In this document: piece by piece, positions 38,855-50,444 of the stretch
How the letters are laid out: each line of letters starts with the position of its first letter
Numbering within the stretch: position 1 is the first letter of the stretch
From: Phymorhynchus buccinoides
Taxonomy: Eukaryota > Mollusca > Gastropoda > Neogastropoda > Raphitomidae
NCBI GenBank assembly: GCA_017654935.2
Contig: CM065711.1
Location: 32,576,435 to 32,640,434, forward strand
DNA length: 64,000 bases
Direction of reading: 5' to 3'
Position numbers and translations under genes: made by a program
Notes under the pieces: generated by a model
What the model was told of the DNA's origin: nothing
Seen by the model: the letters and a program-made list of their open reading frames with translations, nothing else
Databases searched by the model: none

Positions 38855-39169
38855 TTACATTTTTTGGTCAATAAGATTTTTGAACATATTTAGTGATGAT
38901 GCATTTACAGGTTCATTACAAAGATTGTTCCATGCAGTTATTACTCTGTTAGTGAAAAGGTTTTGAGCTGAACGACTGTTATTTAGGTTTTTTGTTAGTT
39001 TGAAATTATGCCCTCGTGTTCTTTCCTCATCAGTTAGAGTTAGTAAAGGTTTTAGTTGTGTTAGGATAATAAAACTGATGATGATGTGGGAGAGGATGGA
39101 AAAGCAACAAAGTACCCGTTTCTCCCATATGTGTTCCCAAATAAAGTTTATGTCTCCGTGGGACTGCAT
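38855..39169 (-). pseudogene. LINE reverse transcriptase C-terminal fragment, copy B
   Basis: Counterpart of 20407-20709 (RTRGHNFKLTKNLNNSRSAQ, then FTNRVITAWNNLCNEPV), with a one-base indel in the upstream part. Confidence 0.72.
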
Positions 39170-39204
39170 CTAATGCACCGGAATCACGGGGCTAACTCTG
39201 TGAC

Positions 39205-39955
39205 CAGAATCAGGCTTCGTAGCATCAGTTAGGCTTCAGTTAGGCTTCGTAGCATCAGTTAGGCTTCAGTTAGGCTTCGTAGCATCAGTTAGGCTTCAGT
39301 TAGGTTTCGTAGCATCAGTTAGGCTTCAGTTAGGCTTCGTAGCATCAGCTAGGCTTCAGTTAGGCTTCTTAGCATCAGTTAGGCTTCAGTTAGGCTTCGT
39401 AGCATCAGTTAGGCTTCAATTAGGCTTCGTAGCATCAGTTAGGCTTCAGTTAGGTTTCGTAGCATCAGTTAGGCTTCAGTTAGGCTTCGTAGCATCAGTT
39501 AGGCTTCAGTTAGGCTTCAGTTAGGCTTCAGTTAGGCTTCAGTTAGGCTTCGTAGCATCAAAGATAGGCTTCAGTTAGGCTTCGCAGTATCAAAGGTAGG
39601 CTTCAGTTAGGCTTTGCATCAAAGGCAGGCTTCAGTTAGGCTTCGTAGCATCAACGGTAGCTCCAGGTTGTCTTCGTAGCATCAACGATAGGCTTCAGTT
39701 AGGCTTGGTAGCATCAAAGGTAGGCTTCAGTTAGGCTTCGTAGCATCAAAGGTAGGCTTCAGTTAGGCTTCGTAGCATCAAAGGTAGGCTTCAGTTAGGC
39801 TTGGTAGCATCAAAGGTAGGCTTCAGTTAGGCTTCATAGCATCAAAGGAAGGATTCAGTTAGGCGTCGTAGCATCAGTTAGGCTTCAGTTAGGCTTTGTA
39901 GCATCAAATGTAGGCTTCAGTTAGGCTTCGTAGCATCAAAGGAAGGCAAATCAGC
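39205..39955. repeat. 30-bp minisatellite, copy B
   Basis: Same array as 20755-21485. One additional TTAGGCTTCAG repeat and some variant-unit swaps (TTCGTAGCATC for TTGGTAGCATC) distinguish it from copy A. Confidence 0.93.
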
Positions 39956-40355
39956 CACTGTGGGTAGTCTCAGGATCTCTGGCAGACGTAGATGTTTGTC
40001 TGAAGCCCCTCTCCAAAATGTTACATGTCAATGCGATTTTGTGTTCTACAATCATAATTCCCTACATTAACTATGCCTTACTGATGTTCGTGAATTGCCA
40101 CCTTGATGTTGGATTTTAGGATTGCACATGATCATGTAGCCAAAGACGCATTCATTCCACAACACATAATGCTCTTTCCCCGTGAATCTACTCGCAACGC
40201 CATAAGGATGATTGTTTGATTTATGTAAGGCTTTCTTTACTTGAAATTGTAACCTGCATAAGAAGAAACGTGCTATTAACTCGTTTTTCGTTTGGAAGTG
40301 GGTATAATGTTCATCTAAAGGACGTTTCAACCATAGTTGAAAAAACAAATGAACC
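39956..40355. other. No gene seen
   Basis: Counterpart of 21486-21894; differs by a 1-bp indel and a few substitutions. Confidence 0.5.
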
Positions 40356-40540
40356 AGCCGTCATGGCGTAGTGGCGGATTACTAGCTGGGAGGTCACGGG
40401 TTCAAATCCCATCAGAGGCGAGGTTTGTTTCGGTCCTGAACCGACTCCTACCCAGAGTGAGTGGCTATGGGCTCAATGGAAAGACTGAAACCACGCAATC
40501 GAGCTTCATCCACTTAACATATGCGATTCTGAGAGTGTTG
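40356..40540 (+). mobile_element. tRNA-derived SINE (copy B)
   Basis: A-box-like TGGCGTAGTGGCGG and B box GGTTCAAATCC, as in copy A, with a few substitutions. Its A box is closer to the consensus than that of copy A. Confidence 0.75.
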
Positions 40541-40804
40541 CTCTTATTGCATGACCACCACTTCAGGTGTCTGTAATTCGCGGGACTGGTTAACGCCGGG
40601 ATATCATTATGTAAGGAAGCAAAGAATACAGCCCTGTCACGTAGTCTCAGGCCGATGCGGAACTCCATATCATAAGCATCATCATTGTTATCTGCCTCAT
40701 TTCCATCAATCATCAAAAAGAAAAAGAAAACGGCTCAAATTCTATGGCTTGTATGCCTGCTCTCATGGTGACCTCAGTTTCGATTACCAATCCAACATGC
40801 TCTT

Positions 40805-42000
40805 GTGTTCCTCCAGTGAAGCTGATTGCAAATATATATGGCTAAAGGGGTTACAACCAATAGTTGTCATACAACAATTGTTTGTTTTATGCAAATGGCC
40901 CGGGTCTTCACAATAGCAGTCACCAGAATAGCACTTCAAAATGCCTCCCACTGTATCTGCTCAGTGATACTGATCGTGAATATATATGGTTTAAAGTGGT
41001 CTACAGCCAACTGTTTTCAAGCTATGGCTATTTTGTTCGGGTTACAATCTGTTTTGATAATTACAACGGCTTCAATGTATACAAATGTTAAGGTCAAGTG
41101 GCTTTTAAACGTCTCCAACTGCATTCCTTACTTTGTAGTGATCAAGAATATATATGGTTATGTGGGTGTAAACCCAATGGCGTCTGAACTACAGCCACAG
41201 GTTTGAAAACTGAAAGTCCAATAATGTGAAATAATTATATGGCATCCAGAAGAAATGTCGGTTTTCAAGGTCAAATTTCAAGGTCCTTTTTATGGGACCA
41301 TTCCTGCACTCTGTTACACCACCACACAAAAGTTGAAGCCATTCTATCTACTGGTTCATGAAATACATCTCGGACATGAAATATATAATGCAAAGAAGGA
41401 AATTTTGGTTTTGTGAGTCTTCCTTGGTGAAAATTTGCACTGGAAGTTCAGACTTTCTATGGGACCATCTAGGTGCCATGACATACCCGAACAGAAAATG
41501 TGAAATCATTCTGAAATCATTCTGTCCAATGGTGCGTGAGTTACAGGGCAAACCTATTTTACAGAAATGTGAGTCTTCCTTGGTGGTGATTTGTACTGGA
41601 GGTTCAAATTTACTATGGGACCTTATATGCACCACGATACACCATCACACACAATGTGAAGCGATTCTGTGCACCAGTTCATGAGGTACACTTTGAACAA
41701 GCATCTTACAGAAAAGTGAGACTCCCTTGGCGGAGATGTGCACTGGAGGTTCACATTTTATATGAGACCATACCATGACACACACCGAATCAAACTTTGA
41801 ACCGATTCTGTCTTATGGTATGTGAGTTACAGGGCGAACATATTTTGCAGAAACGTGAGTCTTCCTTAGCGGAGGTTTGCACCGAATGTTCACATTTTGT
41901 ATGGGACCATCCGTGTACCATGACACACCACCACACAAAATTTGAAGCGATTCTCTTTACCGGTTCATGAGTTACAGGGCGAATAGCACTTCAAAATGTC
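40805..42000. repeat. Diverged tandem modules of about 140-156 bp, copy B
   Basis: Counterpart of 22350-23530 with scattered substitutions and a patch of higher divergence near 41130-41160. Confidence 0.62.
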
Positions 42001-42059
42001 TCTCACTGTATCTCAGTGATGCTGATTGTGAATATTATGTTACCGTAAATATGTGAAAT

Positions 42060-42210
42060 CAGTAATTCATGAAATTCCTAAAATTTTCAGTAATTTCATG
42101 AAGTTACTGTGACCCCCAGTAATTACATGAAATTACTAAAACAATCCTAGTAATTTCACGTAATTACTGAAAATAGACACCAGTTATTTCATGAAATTAT
42201 TAAACGCCAC
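42060..42210. repeat. Cluster of 20-bp palindromes, copy B
   Basis: Same series of AGTAATTTCATGAAATTACT-like palindromes as at 23585-23750, with two small changes. Confidence 0.7.
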
Positions 42211-43633
<1,423 letters not shown>

Positions 43634-43697
43634 ACAACACAAATATTCAACATGTGATTTTTCGGGGCCCTTAAAACATCAACCTGAATCCATTGAT

Positions 43698-44739
43698 ATT
43701 TAAAATGTATAAAAAAACAAGTCATCTAATTTTATTTAACTGGAATATTTTTTGGGGAAAGATGTTTAGCTAACGACATGGTATGTTCAGTCCAAGAAAG
43801 AACTTTATCAACGGTAATGCCTAACATTTTATGAGAGTCAACTTCTTCTATTTTGTTACCTCGTATATATAAAGGTGGGAATTTTGTTTTCATTTTTTGT
43901 CGTTTTTGTCTTGTTGTTATGCACATACATTTTGTTTTGTTTTCATTTAAAGACATGTGATTTAATTCAGTCCAAGTGACAATATTATTTATACTACTTT
44001 GAAGTTTACTTCCTAATCTATTGGCATTAGCATCACTTGAATGAAAGGACGTGTCGTCTGCAAACATTTCACATTTACTTGGAATAGAAAAGGGTAAATT
44101 AATTTTGTTAAAATCAAATTCTTTATCAAATGATGAGTACAACAAATTGAACATATTGTCACTTCACAACAGACTTTTCTTTAGTAAAGCGGTATGTATG
44201 CATAACGTTGTAAATGGAAATGCCCCGAAAAAGATAACAGACACTTTTAAAACTAACCAACATAGACATAACCATTTATTATCAATCCCTCGACCGAAAA
44301 ACATTATTTACAAATCTAGTTTTCTTTACTCGGGTGGAAACTTATGGAATCAATTACCAAAATATTTAAAATGTATAAAAAAACAAGAATCAGTTTAAGA
44401 AAATACTCAAAACTCACCTCATGAATAGTAACGTTTTGTAAGAAGAATCCAATGACAAAAGTTTACTGTATATTTTATTGATTCCATATATGGTTGTTTT
44501 TTCTCTACCAATGATTTTTAAATAAAAATAATGTAAGTCGTTGCAGCTATCCACTTTGTTAATCTGTTGCCTGCTTATATTTCCTTCATAATGCTAAGAG
44601 ACCAAAAGTGGAATTTCATGTCTTCTACTGATTTGATTTTTTTTTATAATGTTTCATAAACATTGCCCTGTTATATTTGTTTATGCTATTGTATATATGT
44701 ATATGAATTAGGATGTATATGTGCGTGTGTGCGTGAATG

Positions 44740-44783
<44 letters not shown>

Positions 44784-44900
44784 AGAGGAGAGACAGAGAG
44801 AGAGTGAGGGCAGATTTGCAAGCAGATAGTGTGTTTACGCTTTGTTGTTGTTGCTTTAAAAAAAAATTGTGTGCATGCGCGCATATTTTCAAGCATATAA
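43698..44900. mobile_element. Internally inverted CR1-group LINE, copy B
   Basis: It has the same inverted-then-direct arrangement as copy A: minus-strand FADDTSF part at 43725-44154, plus-strand C-terminal part from about 44157. One extra A shifts the C-terminal frame near 44385 (KCIKKQESV and stop). A (GA)n tract lies at 44742-44803. Beyond about 44860 the sequence departs from copy A. Confidence 0.72.
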
Positions 44901-45129
44901 GTGTATATTACGCTTTGTTGTTGTGATGTAAATGAAGGGGCACTTTGCCTATATTTTGTTTATCTGAAAATAACTTGCTGATTTTCCATGCTATCAATAT
45001 TATTGATCTAGGCGTATACCACACTATGGTGTAGGCCTACTTTGCACTATTTAACATAGGCCTACTACACAGGGTGTGTGCTACAGCCTAGTGTGGTGTT
45101 GTGTTAATACTGCTACTATAGTACACACA

Positions 45130-45345
45130 ATAACTAAATAACAACATTCTCTTTTGACTGAGCTGAATCTTGCTACTTCAAATGATAAGCGCACACAATA
45201 GGCCTAGCATTCATAGCGCTTCAAGTCAGTTTTCCACTTAAAACTGATCAGCCTACATTGGATATAGTAGTCTATTTTTAGCAAGAGAGAGCATCTGATG
45301 AGACTCGGAGCTTTAATGACGGGGGAACAGGTGTTACAATGCTTG
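45130..45345 (-). pseudogene. Remnant of the L2 3' end, copy B
   Basis: Short blocks recall the L2 of copy A: GCTGAATCTTG, then CTAGCATTCATAGCGC, then GAGCTTTAATGACGG with GGGAACAGGTG at about 45308-45333. The rest of the L2 is absent or strongly changed. This suggests deletion or replacement of the element in copy B. Confidence 0.5.
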
Positions 45346-45582
45346 AAAGTATATATAGTTTGCTTTGAGACAGCAAAAAGACCTTTTCTTGTGTCCAATG
45401 TCTTTATTTGTGAACCTCAGAAACAAACCAGTTAATGTTAACTTTGAGTAATGTTCGTGTTCAAGAAAAAAAAAAAAAAAAAAAAAAAAAACATGATAAA
45501 AATAAAATAAAATAAAAAAATAAAAAGTTATATAAATTGTGCTGATTTACTTTTTCTCCCAATGGGGGAGGGACAGTGCCTT

Positions 45583-45630
45583 ATGCAAAGACAGCTGTTT
45601 CGATCTTGAGAAGATCTCATCAGTTTGCAT
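45583..45630 (-). ncRNA. Type I hammerhead ribozyme
   Basis: Read 5' to 3' on the minus strand: stem I strand ATGCAAA; core CTGATGA; stem II GATCTT with loop CTC and AAGATC, perfectly paired; core GAAA; a short palindromic stem III formed within ACAGCTGT; the cleavage-site C (expected cut between plus positions 45590 and 45589); and the returning stem I strand TTTGCAT, perfectly complementary to the first. Every conserved core position I can check is intact. A very short stem III is typical of the hammerheads of Penelope-like elements, which are thought to act as dimers. The family assignment is therefore consistent with the context. Confidence 0.92.
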
Positions 45631-46014
45631 GATTGGTCTTCTGTGAGGGGGACTGATGATAAATTCACCACGTTGTTAGAAGAAGAACCGGTGTGCGTAC
45701 AGTTTTTACCTTGCATTGTAAGCTTTCCTCTTCTCCTGAACCTCCGTGTTTTTCGTGATGTGCTGGGAGGGAGACTAGACGATGAAAGCGCTCTTTCGCT
45801 CAGTAGTTTATCAAGCTTTTTTCTGTTTGGTACCGTTGTACTGTTTCGTGCACTTTTCATACATGGATTTACGAAACTGCAGTACACACTCAAAGTCAAT
45901 AAAAGCAACACTTTGGAAGGCGTTGTACAGGCGTTATATAGTATTATACAAAAAGGATTCACACCCCTCTCGAAGGCAAGGCACCGCACCACAGTAGAAC
46001 AGAGCAATCACACA

Positions 46015-46088
46015 ATAAAAGAAAAATCCAATCATGGCTCTGTTGGCAGAAGATTGGGTGACTGCCAACAGAGCCATGATTGGATTTT

Positions 46089-46096
<8 letters not shown>
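46015..46096. repeat. Perfect 35-bp inverted repeat (12-nt loop) beside an AT microsatellite
   Basis: Arms 46015-46049 and 46062-46096 are exact complements, including CCAATCATGGCTCTGTTGGC and its inverse. The right arm continues into (AT)n (46094-46129). The hairpin is absent from copy A. Confidence 0.9.
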
Positions 46097-46402
<306 letters not shown>

Positions 46403-46518
46403 TTCTGACAGGTGCATAAAATGAATAGTAAACGGAGTGAAGAAAACAGGCTCTGGTCTTTCTGCACCACTCAGGTTAGAGGCGTAGCATCGACAACAAG
46501 AAAACAACAGACTTGAAG

Positions 46519-47520
46519 ATGACCCTGTCTACGTCCAGTCACCGGTCAGCCAGCAGCCTGAAGGGTCATTCTGAGAAGGACACTTGGGATGACCTAATCC
46601 GACCTTATAGAACCGTGGCTGATTCCATTGAGAGCTTCGGTGATCCCGTTGTCTTTGCTTTCGGGTGTTTTGGGAATGTGATGATCATTCTGATCATGTC
46701 CCGCCACCCTCCGTCCACTTATAACGTTTCCTTCACTCTGTTGACTGTGTCTGATCAGTTAGTGCTCCTAACGGGTCAATTGGATCGGTTGATGAACTTT
46801 AGATATAACTCCTTTCATTGCAAAATGAATAAACTGATACTTCACGCAGCATCACCAGTGTCTTCATGGATGCTGGTGTCACTCACCATGCTCAGAGCTG
46901 CTTCTGTGCTGTGGCCACTTCGTGTCGGTGCTGTGTGGACCAAGACAAAGTCACTAATCACTGCTGGTTTATTAGTCACCGTCTTATCGGCGATGAATTG
47001 GCACGTTCTTCGACACTACTATGTCGACAAAAATGGAAACTGTTGGCTATACAGTGATAAACAAGAGCCATTTCTTTGGACACGCCAATTTTTCACTCGT
47101 GTCTTCCCTTCCATATTGTTGGTCATCAGCAACAGTGTTCTGGTGTGGTCACTGGTCAGATCTGTCAGAATCAACAAACATCTGTCAACTCAACAAGCCA
47201 GCCAGGATTCCAGACAACAGAAAGTGTCTTCACTGACGGTCACCTTGATTGCGGCCAGTGCTGGCTTTATCCTGCTGACCACACCTCTCACGGTATGCTT
47301 TATAGTGGAGAAACACGTGGACTGGGATAACCCCATTGAACACGATCATTTCTTGCTGCTCTGGGCTGTAAGTTGGTTCTTGTGGTACTCCAACAGCTCT
47401 GTCAACTTCTACCTGTACTGTTTCACTGATCACAAGTTTAGGGCAGAGGTTAGAACAATGGTTCGACAGTTTCTCGGTCTATGTCATAAGCCTAAAATGA
47501 TTAGACCTAATTCATTGTAA
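46519..47520 (+). CDS. Rhodopsin-like (class A) GPCR, orphan, intronless, copy B
   Basis: A 333-residue receptor with the same seven-helix layout and the same non-canonical LRA (in place of E/DRY) and NFYLY (in place of NPxxY) motifs as copy A. The start is the ATG at 46519. By manual alignment it differs from copy A by 18 substitutions and a 2-residue deletion in the N-terminal tail. Fourteen substitutions fall in the first 168 residues, clustered in the tail, intracellular loop 2 and TM4 (copy A residues 144, 145, 148, 159, 162, 163, 168). The last 165 residues carry only four. Start, stop and AATAAA (47555-47560) are in the same relative positions as in copy A. It is either a paralogue or a divergent allele of copy A. 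No disabling change is visible. Confidence 0.88.
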   Translation: MTLSTSSHRSASSLKGHSEKDTWDDLIRPYRTVADSIESFGDPVVFAFGCFGNVMIILIMSRHPPSTYNVSFTLLTVSDQLVLLTGQLDRLMNFRYNSFHCKMNKLILHAASPVSSWMLVSLTMLRAASVLWPLRVGAVWTKTKSLITAGLLVTVLSAMNWHVLRHYYVDKNGNCWLYSDKQEPFLWTRQFFTRVFPSILLVISNSVLVWSLVRSVRINKHLSTQQASQDSRQQKVSSLTVTLIAASAGFILLTTPLTVCFIVEKHVDWDNPIEHDHFLLLWAVSWFLWYSNSSVNFYLYCFTDHKFRAEVRTMVRQFLGLCHKPKMIRPNSL

Positions 47521-47949
47521 TCGAAACCTGATATTGTCAAACCAGGAAACGAATAATAAACGCTTTGGTGTTGGTCTCTTTGGTGGAGCAACAGGTTGCG
47601 AGAACTTGAGGGGCTTAGAGCTTGGTCTGAAAGAAGTATAAGCACTTAACTTCCCTTGCTTTGAAACTGGATTATATGGCCTGCCATTTTGCTTAGTCTT
47701 GATTGATAATCAAATTAACGTCCTCCTGCCTGGAACAGGCACATGTGGGACATTAATAGATATAAAGATGGTGGGACGATCCTGGAGGTACTGCAATACC
47801 AGGAAAGTCCCGAGTTTTTAATCAATTAAGATATTACCAAAAGCTAAAATAATATTCCATTTTGCTTAGTCTTGCCTCGCCTTGAGTCTGTTGTACAATT
47901 TAATGAATCATACCTTTATGGATTAAAAACTCGGGATATTCCTGGTATT
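47521..47949. repeat. Receptor B 3' flank with truncated foldback element
   Basis: It lacks the MITE of copy A. The foldback of about 47745-47949 keeps its left arm, but the right arm stops at CCTGGTATT, where the 36-bp array begins. Confidence 0.65.
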
Positions 47950-50440
47950 CTATTATTATGGTAAAGATGTAGATCACACCCCTCTCTATTATTATAGTAA
48001 AGATGTAGATCCACCCCCCTCTATTATTATGGTAAAGATGTAGATCCACCACCCCTCTATTATTATGGTAAAGATGTTGATCCACCCCATCTATTATTAT
48101 AGTAAAGGTGTTGATCCACACCCCCCATCTATTATTATAGTAAAGGTGCTGATCCACCCCCCTCTATTATTATGGTAAAGATGTAGATCCACACACCCCT
48201 CTATTATTATGGTAAAGATGTAGATCCACACACCCCTCTATTATTATAGTAAAAGTGTTGATCCACCCCATCTATTATTATAGTAAAGGTGTAGGATCGT
48301 CCCCCCATCTATTATTATAGTAAAGGTGTTGATCCCCCCCCCCTCTATTATTATAGTAAAGATGTAGATCCCCCCCCCCCTCTATTATTATAGTAAAGAT
48401 GTAGATCCACCCCCCCTCTATTATTATGGTAAAGGTGTAGATCCACCCCCCCTCTATTATTATAGTAAAGATGTAGATCCACCCCCCCCTCTATTATTAT
48501 AGTAAAGATGTAGATCCCCACCCCCCTCTATTATTATAGTAAAGGTGTTGATCCACCCCCCTCTATTATTATAGTAAAGGTGTTGATCCACACCCCCCTC
48601 TATTATTATAGTAAAGATGTAGATCCACACCCCCCTCTATTATTATAGTAAAGGTGTTGATCCATCCACCCCTCTATTATTATAGTAAAGGTGTTGATCC
48701 ACCCCCCTCTATTATTATAGTAAAGATGTAGATCCACACCCCCCTCTATTATTATAGTAAAGGTGTAGATCCACCACCCCCCCTCTATTATTATAGTAAA
48801 GGTGTCTGATCCACCCCCCATCTCTATTATTATAGTAAAGATGTAGATCCACACCCCCCTCTATTATTATAGTAAAGATGTAGATCCACCCCCCTCTATT
48901 ATTATAGTAAAGGTGTTGATCCACCCCCCCTCTATTATTATAGTAAAGATGTTGATCCACACCCCCCTCTATTATTATAGTAAAGGTGTTGATCCACCCC
49001 CCCCCTCTATTATTATAGTAAAGATGTTGATCCACCCCCCCCTCTATTATTATAGTAAAGGTGTTGATCCACACCCCCCTCTATTATTATAGTAAAGATG
49101 TAGATCCACCCCCCCCCCTCTATTATTATAGTTAACACCCCCCTCTATTATTATGTAAAGATCCACCCCCCCTCTATTATTATAGTAAAGATGTTGACAT
49201 CCCCCTCCCCCCTCTATTATTCCCCCCCCCCTCTATTATTAAAGGTGTTGATCCACCCCCCCCTATTATTATAGTAAAGGTGCTGATCCACCCTATTATT
49301 ATAGTAAAGATGTAAAGATATCCATCCCACCCCCCTCTATTATTATAGTAAAGATGTAGATCCACACACCCCTCTATTATTATAGTAAAGATGTAGATCC
49401 ACCCATTATTATCTATTATTATAGTAAAGATGTAGATCCACACCCCCCTCTATTATTATAGTAAAGATGTAGATCCACCCCCCATCTATTATTATAGTAA
49501 AGGTGTTGATCCACCCCCCTCTATTATTATAGTAAAGATGTAGATCCACACCCCCCTCTATTATTATAGTAAAGATGTAGATCCACACCCCCCTCTATTA
49601 TTATAGTAAAGATGTAGATCCACACCCCCCTCTATTATTATAGTAAAGGTGTTGATCCACCCCCCATCTCTATTATTATAGTAAAGATGTAGATCCACCC
49701 CCCCTCTATTATTATAGTAAAGGTGTTGATCCACCCCCCTCTATTATTATAGTAAAGATGTAGATCCACCCCCCCTCTATTATTATAGTAAAGGTGTTGA
49801 TCCACCCCCCTCTATTATTATAGTAAAGATGTAGATCCACACCCCCCTCTATTATTATAGTAAAGGTGTTGATCCACCCCCCTCTATTATTATAGTAAAG
49901 ATGTAGATCCACCCCCCCTCTATTATTATAGTAAAGGTGTCCATCCACACCCCCCTCTATTATTATAGTAAAGATGTAGATCCACCCCCCTCTATTATTA
50001 TAGTAAAGGTGTTGATCCACACCCCCCATCTATTATTATAGTAAAGGTGTTGATCCACCCCCCCTCTATTATTATAGTAAAGATGTTGATCCACCCCCCT
50101 CTATTATTATAGTAAAGATGTAGATCCACACCCCCCTCTATTATTATGGTAAAGATGTAGATCCACACCCCCTCTATTATTATAGTAAAGGTGTTGATCC
50201 ACATCACCCATCTCTATTATTATAGTAAAGGTGTTGATCCACCCCATCTCTATTATTATAGTAAAGGTGTAGATCCACCCCCCTCTATTATTATAGTAAA
50301 GATGTTGATCCACCCCCCCTCTATTATTATATAAAGGTGTTGATCCACCCCCCCTCTATTATTATAGTAAAGATGTAGATCCACCCCCCCCCCTCTATTA
50401 TTATGGTAAAGATGCAGACCCCCCCCCCCCCTCTATTATT
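47950..50440. repeat. 36-bp minisatellite, about 69 units (copy B)
   Basis: Same unit and same two variant types as copy A, but in a different order, and with more ACACCCCCC and CCCCATC variants. Long Ile/Phe-rich frames are artefacts. Confidence 0.95.
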
Positions 50441-50444
50441 ATTT

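Larger units (their letters stand above)
45350..46096 (-). mobile_element. Penelope-like element fragment (copy B only)
   Basis: The minus strand carries a hammerhead ribozyme (45583-45630). Just upstream of it is an open frame (to about 46007) whose end, NNVVNLSSVPLTEDQ, follows a basic stretch (RKTRRFRRRGK). That NNVVNLS-PLT pattern recalls the N-terminal part of Penelope-like reverse transcriptases, and hammerhead motifs are known from the terminal repeats of these elements. No reverse transcriptase or GIY-YIG domain is present. An A-run (45466-45491) lies on the far side, and a perfect hairpin (46015-46096) marks the other end. The boundaries are my estimate. Confidence 0.6.
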
